Shown here: piece by piece, positions 1-10,500 of the stretch | How positions within the stretch are numbered: the stretch's first letter is position 1 | Layout: each line of letters starts with the position of its first letter | Assembly (NCBI GenBank): GCA_936440205.1 | Contig: OW387136.1 | Coordinates: 32,035,927-32,099,926, forward strand | Origin: Lepidonotus clava | Lineage: Eukaryota; Annelida; Polychaeta; Phyllodocida; Polynoidae | Direction of reading: 5' to 3' | DNA: 64,000 bases | Notes under the pieces: generated by a model | What the model was told of the DNA's origin: nothing | Database searches by the model: none | The model's input: the letters and a program-made list of their open reading frames with translations, nothing else | Made by a program: the position numbers and the translations under genes

Positions 1-1123
1 TTCCATAAAGAAGTGATTGTTTCTTTGGTTTTATGGTCAGTGGATCTACACTTGAACCTTCTCTTTCGACATTGTCTGAAAAAACAACACCGTAAGTTAG
101 TAGGATTAAATCAATTCGCTAATGTCAATTTTTGGCACAACAACCATGGATATCCAAGCCTCATCTCGAAACATCGTTATACGATATTAAGAAATTCATT
201 TCTTATCTAAATGTTGGTCTAAGACATTCAATAATATGTTATTCGATCCACATTATGCTATTATAATTTGCTATAATAACTGAATAACTAAAAACTATTA
301 ACCCAAGTGCATGTTTATGAAGTGTTGTGAAATAACTGGACCTTTTTACCTAGAAAAAAGGGGCAATATTTTTTATTCTTATTCGGATTAATCATTACAC
401 CGCCCGTCTCTTAAAGGCACTGTACTTTACCAGAAATTGACATAACTGAATAAAATTTGGGAAACACGTTCAATTTCGATACCTTCATTGGATGGAGAAG
501 CCGAAGAATCACGGGAGTCCGATTGGTTGGGCTGTTGAGTTCGTTTCTGAATCCGCGTTAGTTTCATCATCTCAGGGTGGACTATTAAATGAACGGATTG
601 GATATATCAAATGACTCTTACAGCAATAGTGGTTATATGGGAAAAGGTCGTATGATCAAATACAGGAAAAGTGTTTTTCGCGGATTTGTGAATATATATG
701 GATTTTTTGTGGCTCTTGATATTTTGTGTTTCTTAGCTAACAGGTCGTATTGCTAGTGCAAAACTCTGGTGGGGTTAATGCGTTTTTAACAGTCAGACCA
801 GTCCTCATGACTGAAAAAAAACCACATATACTTACGTGAAGTTGTTTCACTAATATATAAAAAGCTATGAAAAAAAGAAAAGCGAGTATCAGTATCAGAT
901 AAACTTATAAAATACTTCCCCGTTTAGCGTGAACGACTATGACTTAACTCAGCTAGTGCAAAAATTAAAGTTATTAGAGACAGGGAGAATGGTAGGATCG
1001 TGCCATGCAACCTGGGCGCACTGAATTATCCTATCGAAATCATGGAAATTGGCAATTTACCCCCTTCATCGCTAATAGAACTGGAAAAACTGTCGGAATA
1101 TGTATGCATGAATATGAGCTCAC
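1..1123. other. Non-coding stretch, presumed intron of the zinc-finger gene
   Basis: No convincing exon or repeat is seen. The sequence is AT-rich and short open frames lack splice context. It follows the donor of the last visible exon of the minus-strand zinc-finger gene, so it is best read as intron; any further exons lie outside the window. Confidence 0.4.
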
Positions 1124-1514
1124 TTTGATCGATTTTGTGAATTTTCTTGAGGTGGTTCTTGAGCGTCTTGTGCTCGTGAAAGGCCAGGTCACAGTGCGGA
1201 CACTGCCGGTCCCGGATATCCAAGTGGTACTTGAGATGGAGAAGCAACTGGGGAGAACAATCAATTCAAAATAATTCATCGGCTTAATTCAAAATATCTG
1301 ATAAAAGTAAAAAAAAAAAAATCGTTGCTCCTTTAGACGTATTCAAACAATTAAATATCTTGTACGTCATTTTTTGCTTTAATCATGAAATACTAGATGA
1401 GAAATTATGTTTTATTCAAGCTTATGAACAAACGTCACAGTTAATATGATGTCAAATCTCTCATAAGAATGTTCCAATCGTTTATGTTTTTTTTTTTTGT
1501 TTTTTTTTGTTGTT

Positions 1515-1545
<31 letters not shown>

Positions 1546-4500
1546 TTACATGCCATGAGAGGGGGTCGAACATGTTTGTTTTCAAGCTATCCCTACTGAC
1601 CTTTTGTTTAAAGTTGAATCCTTTACCGCACTCTTTGCACACGAAGGGTTTCAGCTCGCCGTGAATGTTTACATGACGGGCGATTTGAGCTCGAACTGGG
1701 GCTGTTGATTAAAGAACAGAAAAGATAAATTTGCAGATATTTGCTAAAGACTCGATGTATGATCAACAAAGATGCCACTTTATGGACATGGAAATTTGTG
1801 AAACGGGCATTCCGGATTTTAGGAAGGAAGACACAACATCTTAGAATGTGTGCATTCTGATATCATAAACCAACTTGTTAGGAGGTATTCTGCTAGCGGA
1901 CAACATGTTTTTTTAATCAAAAAATTACTGACATATGATAAATTGTGGTACAGCCGAAAATCATTAAACCAGGATACGTGGCATCTCAAAATCTAAAAGA
2001 AAATTTTCCTTGAACTTAAGCATCATTTTTGGAAATGTTCATTACCTAAATAACATAGGATAAAGTGCGGTATCCAAAAACACAATTTCCATAATTCAAC
2101 TGGAACTTGACACATCGCCTCCATGACTCACCTCTGTAGTGACAAATGGGACATTTCCACGGTTTGTACTCGACATCCTTGTGCCGGTTCATGTGTTTGC
2201 GGAACTCGTGCCTGTCGTTGATGTTCTGTTCACAATATTTGCATTTGATCTGCCGAACTTCACCATCTGTAAAAAAGTTGATCGTTTTAATCTCAATACA
2301 TCGTCGTCATTAAAATAATGATAATGTTGAAAAAACGGAAAACGATATATTTTCTTATCATCTTCGCTTGTTTTATTACGCCCTAGCTATCATTAACAAA
2401 TCCCCCCTAGTTTTAGGTTATCTTCTCAGTATATACATTGGCTTAGTACATTTAAACAAAACAATGAAATTGAGCAAACAGCGGTCAGAGAAGAATCAAC
2501 ATAAAACTACTTTTTCTAGTCTCATCCCATTCACAAGAAGGCCACCTAAACCGATAAAGTAAACTAAATGTCATGTGATAACACAATACTCAGGCCAGTT
2601 TGACCAGAAACCCCCGATACCTACTCATGATGATGTTGACGTGGTTGCCCATGCTGTCGTCCGGCTTGAGGTTGTTGATAAGTTCCTGCAGGTCGTCGCT
2701 GGCCACCAGGTGCTTCTCGGGCCGGGCCCGCGTCTTGTTGCCGGCCAGCTGGGCCAGCGCCGGGCCGTCGTTCACCCCAACCAGCTGACGGTGCCAGCGC
2801 TGGTCGTCCGAGTCGGCCACTACCACCTGCAGGCCCTGCTGGGTCAGCCAGTCAATGTCCACCACGCTGTCGTCACTCACTGTGGGAGGGGAAAGATTAG
2901 TGAGGATGTCAGCTTGTGAAAGTTTAATTTTTCGTTTCTGACGGGGATCATAGCTGCATTATGTGTGATATTTGCTGATTGCGTTAGTACCATTTATCCT
3001 AGGAAAAGTTTAGACATGTATACATCAATTTTCCCCAGGAACATAAGTTTGGTTGAATGACAGTTTCCTTTATACTCCTTGTATTACTACATAATTAGAA
3101 CACTGTATACTGAGTACATGAATAATACCAAAAAAATTATTTTATTATCTATTTAGTAGGGCGTATATCATGGTATATCTCAATATTTAGGTCATGAATA
3201 GTCCACTAGGAGAAGTTGCATTAATCTTAAATCAAGTTGGAGGGTTGGTTACTGGTTTCTTTATGCCCTCATTAACTGCCACGGTCATACCAATGAATCT
3301 TGAATAAGTGTTAACCTAGTTTCAAAAATAAAGACTGAAAAACCTACATGTGCACTTTTTCCTAAGACAAGAGAAGAAAGATGAAATCATGACGTTTGCA
3401 CGTTTACTTACACTCTATAGTGATGGGGTCATCGCCGTTATTCATTTGGGCCAACTGTGCCAACGCCTCGTAGGCTATCTTGTCTTGTAAATTCACGGCA
3501 GTGACCACTTTGTAGTTGCCCACCACATCCCTCCGCTTAACTGGTCCCTCCTCTTCTTCCTCCTGGGCCTCAGCACTAGTGCCAACATGCGGCTCATAGG
3601 CCTCCACAATCTCGCCCTCCTCCGGCTCGGTTAGGTCAGGCTTGGCGAGCTCTTTGGGTGAGGCCGGTGCCACCTTCTTCACACGCGGTAAGGGAACCTT
3701 GGCCACTGTTTCCCCGCGCGGGGCGTCCTCGCTATCCACACTGGCCTGTATCTGTTTGTTTACGTCAGCCGCGAGCTGGGCCACGTCCTCCAGACTTCCG
3801 TCTGTGGACCCGGCCAGAATCTGCTCCAGGGCCTTGACCGTGGAGACCCCCTGATCCAGCTTGATTTCTCTCTTCTCGCCAGAGGGCGTGATGATCACTG
3901 CTTTCACAATCTTCTTCCTGCGGGTCTTTTTAGGTTTGGCGGTTGGTGTTTTTACTGAAACCTCAGCCTCTTTGGCTGTAGCTGTTGGGAGAGGATTTTT
4001 CTCATTTGAATCCGATTGTGATTTTGTTATACTTGAGTCTGTTTCTTCAGGAGCGTCATGAAATGTTTCATGAGGTATAACGTGTTCTGCCACCTCCACT
4101 TCTGTGTCCACACACATTGGGTATTCCGTCGAACTGGGGTCCTGAGTAACCTCATGACTGTCTGTGGCTGGGACCTCATGGCTTTCTCCTGTAGACACGC
4201 TTACCACTGCTTCTTCAACCTCCATTTGTTCAGGGACTGAAGCTTCCTCTCCTTGAGCCGCAGGCGTTGCAGGATTTTCTTTATTAACTTCTTCCACAAT
4301 TGGATTTTGAATTGCTTCTGAACTTTTCTCATTAGTTTCTTCTGGTGGGGTTTTCTCATCACTTAGTTTCTGTATCTTTGGCTGGGGCTCATCTTCTGAA
4401 ACGGATGCTGTCCGTTTTTCGGAGGACTGACTCTCTGAGGACATACTTATTATCTCTGATAAAGATTTACTTGTATCGGCTGCCAGTTTTGGCGGGGTTT

Positions 4501-7500
4501 TCACCACATCAAGAGTTTCAGTCACCTTAGAGGGGATAATAGTTTTTGTTTCTTCTGTGGTTAACGTGGTTTTTATTCCCGTTTTGGTTGGTAATTTCGG
4601 AGACTCAGTAGACAATGTTTTAGGTACAGGTACAGGGAGTTTCTCGGGGATTTCTTCCGGATTCTTCTTTCCCTTCGTCACCATGAGAGTGACCTTATCC
4701 TTTAGGGCCGTTTCCACAACTAGGGAGGAACGCGTTGGCCTGGCAGGTCGTTCAGGTTGAGGCTGGTCAGTGACACGTACAATATTTTGTGATTCTTGAG
4801 CGTCGTCTTTTAAACTCTTCCTACGCGCTCTGGGCGTAAGTTCAGTTTGAACACCCCCAACTTGTGCATCTCCCACATACCCTGCCACCTGCCTCGTCAC
4901 CCGTTTCCCTGGGGACTGGACTGGGGATACCACGTTGCCTTTCCCTGCCTCTGCATTACTAGCCAACTTAGTCTTAGTAGATGCATTTGGAGCTTTCTGC
5001 TGGGAGACTTGACTCGGGGATTCCTTGGCAGAGGGAACACAAGGTTGTGATTCAGTCTCAGATTCCTTCCCTTCTTTTCCCACACCTGATTCAGATGGCG
5101 GGGCCTTTTCCTTGGGGGTTCTTGGTCTCCGGGGTGATATGCCCAGTAATTCGAGAGCTGACTTTCCACTGCGTCGCCTTGATGACCGACGGATGTCATC
5201 ATCTTTGCCGTCTTCTAGTTGAACTTCAGGCTCGGGCTTGCCTCGGCTCCTTTTCTGTGTTTTTCGTTCTGCAGAGTGTGTGGGCGGAGATGTATCAACT
5301 GAAACAAAAGAAATTAAATTAGAGAATTGGTAGCTGAAGAATGCAATAAGAGGGTCCCTTCTCTAGTTTCACAATCGATTTCCTTGTATTTTTTGTGGTA
5401 AATTTTCCTTGTTAGTTGGTTGGTTGGTTGGTTGGTTATTGGTTGCTTTATGCCCTAATTAACTGCTAGGGTCATATCAAGGGCGTGTCTATTTGTAGCA
5501 ATGGGACCCAATGCTCTCTTTATACTGCCCTAACTGAGATATCATGTCACAGGGGTGGACATAACCACGGGCCCGGGGGCCCGAGGACCTTAAAAAGCAA
5601 GTCGGGCCCCTATATTTCTATATATTTTACAATAAAACAGTGTTTTTAAAGACAATCTGACTATATATATTTGAGGGCTCCTAGATTTTGGTGCGGACCC
5701 TAGATTTTGAAAGCTGAGGACCCGACTGGCCCCTGGATTTTTAGACTTAGATCTATGTCCACCCCTGTGTCTTATGCCCACATGATACCCCATCCGGTCA
5801 GTGAGTAACATCATACTGACACCAGGCCAACCAGTTATGTTTTGTGGTTCTTACTTGATACTGAGTGCCAGACAAGCAGCAACCAATAAAGAAGTCAAAT
5901 CCCTAATATTTTGAGAATCAGGAATCTCAGAACTTGGCAAAAGGAAATTCCCTGTGTTTTGGTAAACTCTGCGAGTTTCCTCTGTTTCCCTGTCAGTGAT
6001 TTTTTTTGGTCATTTCCCCTATTCTTCTTGTACCGTGGGGCCCCTGGCCTATTCTCAGAAAGGTGAACCTATGTCTGAGTTAGATTTAAAAGAGGTAGAA
6101 CATAGGGAGCACCACACAATAATGTCTGTTATGGAATAAATATCTATGAATTGTTTTTCTAATCAAAATGTCAACACAGCATCTGCACCTCATTTTTTCA
6201 TACCCAAATTGATGGTTTTGCTACTTTTCTAATATCTAACCAATATTTTTGTAATCTGATGGTTTCGTCTGTTTGGAATAATGTGCAAATAGATCTAGGA
6301 ATTTCCAATACTTCTTTTTCAGGAAAGCTCATACTTTTGATAAATTTTATGATTCATTTTATCTTAAATTGTTAATATGAATACAATCTTCCCAACAAAT
6401 AATACTGACATGGATTGAGGAGAGCTATGGTATGTAATCCTATTTATTAATAGTTGCTTTAACTAATCAAAATAGAAATAATTATAGTGGCCTTGGTGAC
6501 AGTTTACTTAATTTCATATACGGAGTAAACGGGTCAGCGGTATCCTCGCCATTTCCGTCATCGCGCGGTGAAATTTTGGACTCTGTATGTTGGCTACTTT
6601 GCATTGGCGCCTATGGGGAAAATCGGAATTTTCGTAATAGTGCGGAAAATTGACCTTTTGGGAAAATTTGAAGGGCTGTATCGCATTCCTGGGATCATTT
6701 CCAAACTTTTTCTCATTTACTGTATAAAGATTGGAGTTAAATTAAAAAAGTTATCGCGAAATAACCTGTTTTCTCCCATAGGATCCTATGTTAAACGTCC
6801 ACCCAATCTCCGTTCGCGATTTCCGCGAAAATTGGCCGCGCGATGCTTTATTTTTAGACCCGCATATGGCGTATACCATAGTTCTGTAAATAAATGCCAT
6901 TCATTATGATGAAATGTTTTTAAGTGTCAAGCTTTTATCTGATGGCCAAGGAGAGGTGGAGTGGTTTCAATGTTTCTAGATAGGCCTACACTGGATCATA
7001 TGGTTACACTTTGATCTACAGGCCAGGGCAGCATTTAGGATAAATAAATAACTAATACGCGCTGGCCTAGCAATAACACAACGAAGCGGTTTGGGCAGAA
7101 AGGTAGTGTTTATCATATACCAAATACAGCCTAACGTACAATAATCTGCTAACAACAGGTAAAAATAAATAAGTGTATAATAAATACAGCAACAGATGTA
7201 AAGTCAATATGCTCAACAACTATTATAATACAGTAACAGTAGCAAACATTATAAATACAGCAATAAATATAAATTCAAAGTCAGCAGCCGTGTCCGGTTA
7301 GCAATGAGCGAGCTTGGTGAGTGGAACGCAACGGGCGAGCCAGTGACGTCACAGTGACGTCATCTTGGCAAGCATTGGCATAGCAACGTACCCGGCGACG
7401 CTCGCATTCACGTTATACCTGGATAAGCTGGTGGTTATCACGCCATAACTAATACGCGCTGGCCTAGCAATAACACAACGAAGCGGTTTGGGCAGAAAGG

Positions 7501-10500
7501 TAGTGTTTATCATATACCAAATACAGCCAAAAACGCCCAAACAAGCATCAACCTATTAGACTATCACTAAACTTCATATCCTTTTTGATACTAGATCTGT
7601 GTGACTCAGAGATATAGCGGAACACACAGGTTGAGGCCCAGAGACCCCTAGCCTTTACCTCCTGTACCGTACTCCCGATCTCCGACATGTGGGATGCCCC
7701 CCCTCGTCTTAGGCTATGTGATGAAAATTTTTCCGGGTCCATACCTGCCGCTGAAATGCAGGCTCTGAGCCTTGAATTAAACTCCCTGGAGGTCAGGGGG
7801 ACCAAAGTTCCCCCTTCTTTAAGTGAAAATAGCTGGTCAGATGGACTCTTGTTAGACAGTCTTAGGACCTCCTTGACCCAGTAAACTGGGCAAAGGACTG
7901 AATTAAAATTCGCGGTTACAGGGAGAACGACCGAGTCATCGGCCGACTGTCTGGTCTTAGTTGTCCTAACATTTAAGTCTAAACCCCATGGGGTGAACTT
8001 GATGTCCCTAACCCTAATAACATGCTTTGAGTAACAGTAGTTTGACACCCTTAGAAGGGTCCTAAACGCCAGAGTGACGGCGGCCCAAAAGACCAAATCA
8101 TTGAAGTCTAGCACATTAATGCACAAAAACATCGACCTTAACATTAATACAGTGATGGGTTTTGCTGGACCACTCCCGGCTTTAGCAAGCCTTCGTGCGC
8201 CTTTTAAAGCGTCCTTGATCCTGATGTCGGTGTAATCCACGCCGGCCTTGCCCATACCTTTAAGGTAGTTCGAAAGGCCTGACAGATATGATATGATTGA
8301 AGAGAAGGCCATGAAGAAAGAGAGGAAAGAGACGTAAGATATTATGGTCTCTGTCCCTACGCGGGTACTTGAAAACCCAAATTGGTCACAGAATCCCATG
8401 AAGCACCGTTCCTGGTATCCTCTCGTCCTCCTCGTAGATTCCGTGGTGGCAACACATATTATATTTACTTATTAGGTTCTTGCTGCAAGCTTTCTTTGCA
8501 TTTGCAGATAGGCGTGATAGTGCGTCCGCTAGAACATTCTCCTCCGACCTTACATAGATAGCAAATAACTCCACATTAAAGATATAGCATAACCAGAAAA
8601 TTTCGCGGAGCCAGGACATGCAAACTGGATTAGTGCTCCTCCCACTGTTAATCATATGCATAACTTGTGTATTATCAGTTATTACCCTTATGCTGGAATC
8701 TCTGTTTACGGGTCCCCAGCGTTTCAGAGAGACAACAATGGGCCACAACTCGTACACGTTTATGTTAACCGTTGACCCTGAAAAAAGTGGTGCCGATTCG
8801 TGGTGGTTGTGTACTTCAAGACCTCCTACAGGTTCCCCGTCCCATGTGCCGAAGGCCCAGTCTCCACCCGACCACAGACCAAACCCAAAGTTTGATGAGT
8901 CTGTAATCATGTCTATAGAGCTTGACTTCCTAATGATGTTGGCGTTACCATTAAACGTGTGGGCAAACTTCTTCCACCACTTCAAGTCCTCACTCATCTC
9001 CTCGTTGACTCTCACCCTAGAGCCCCGTGTGCATTCTGCAGCTAAGTTGAAGATGCGTCGGCTAAATGTCCGCCCCCCTCTGACTACCGAGGAACAATGA
9101 GAGACGAGACCCCCCAGTTTTTCAAGGTCCTTTTTCGTTAACCAGGTTTTCTTTTCTACTTCCCTAATGGTTTCTAGCAACTTATCTATCTTCACCCTAG
9201 GGAGGGACAGGTTCATTTTGACTGAGTCTATGGTTATTCCCAAGAAGGTACAAACTCTTGATGGATGGGTCACCTTCTTCCAGCTAATGTTAAACCCTAA
9301 TGACCGTAAAACACCAATCACAATTGAAAGGGCCTCCCTACAGCCTTCTTCTGTCTCTGATAGTACTACAAAGTCGTCTAGGTAGTTCACTATCCTAGAT
9401 AAACCTTTGCTCCTGCAGCTGCTCACCACTAGGTTAGATAATAGGTCGAAAATGTAGGGAGCACAGCGCAAACCAAAACACAAGCGTAGGTCTTCCATTA
9501 GAACCTCCCCCCCGCCGAAATCCCACCTCAAACCCTGAAACCTTGTCTGCAGTGGGTTAACACTCACCGAACGATATGCAGATTCTATGTCCACGACTGC
9601 CATAAAATCCCCCGGTTTTAGCATTTTTGACACTGTGTCTACTGAATTAAATTTGAAAACTTTGCATGTGGTTTTCATGTGATCGTTGATACAATCGCCT
9701 TCCGGACGGCTGCAGTCCGTTATCGGACGCAGGCCCCCGTTACTTTTTTCCACTGCCCCTAAGGAGTGGATGCATGTTGGGGGAGATTCCACCAACTTAA
9801 CTTTACCCTCATCCAATTCCTTCAGGAGTAACTTGTCCATTTCACCCTTGAACCTATTTTCAGTTATGGAATTATAATTCTCGCAATGATAACTGGAGCT
9901 ACAATTTTCGTCCACTATGTCAAAGCCATCGCAAAGCCCCGACCACACCACCCCCTTTGTGGCGTCATCAAAAATACACTCGTTCGACCATAGGTGGGAC
10001 GCTATCCTACAGGGTTTCAGCTGACTTAGGTTCCCCCCTATGTAGTTGCAACATGAACAGATACCGCTAACACATTCACGGTAGACATGAATGACTTTCC
10101 CTGACTTACTCGGGGGAGGGGAAAACACGATTTCCCCTGTACTATCAGAAACATTGGAAACAGAACTAATAATGACACTCTCAATTTCTGTAACACTCTC
10201 AACCACAACTGGTAGAGGAACTATAGATACAAAATCGTCGCTCTCTGCAGAAATCCCCAATGCCTGGTTTCTTACCCCCACATTTGGTGAATCCCCAAGA
10301 CTAACATTATGTTGGCCAACAGGCCTTGAACAAGTATGATTTACAACATCACAATTTGCTTCTGCAACAGTCTTAGGTACACCGGGACAGTCATCCACGG
10401 CAATCTCTCATTTCTGGCTTGAGCCAGTTGTGCCGATCTTCTTGTTTGGTGCCTTGTAGCAAGTGGACGCGCCGTGGGTGTTACCACCACATGCTCTGCA

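Noticed and set aside
1412-1642. 76-codon frame running through the zinc-finger exon
   Set aside because: Only the part at 1701-1601 is exon; the remainder reads through the donor into a poly-T/poly-G tract.
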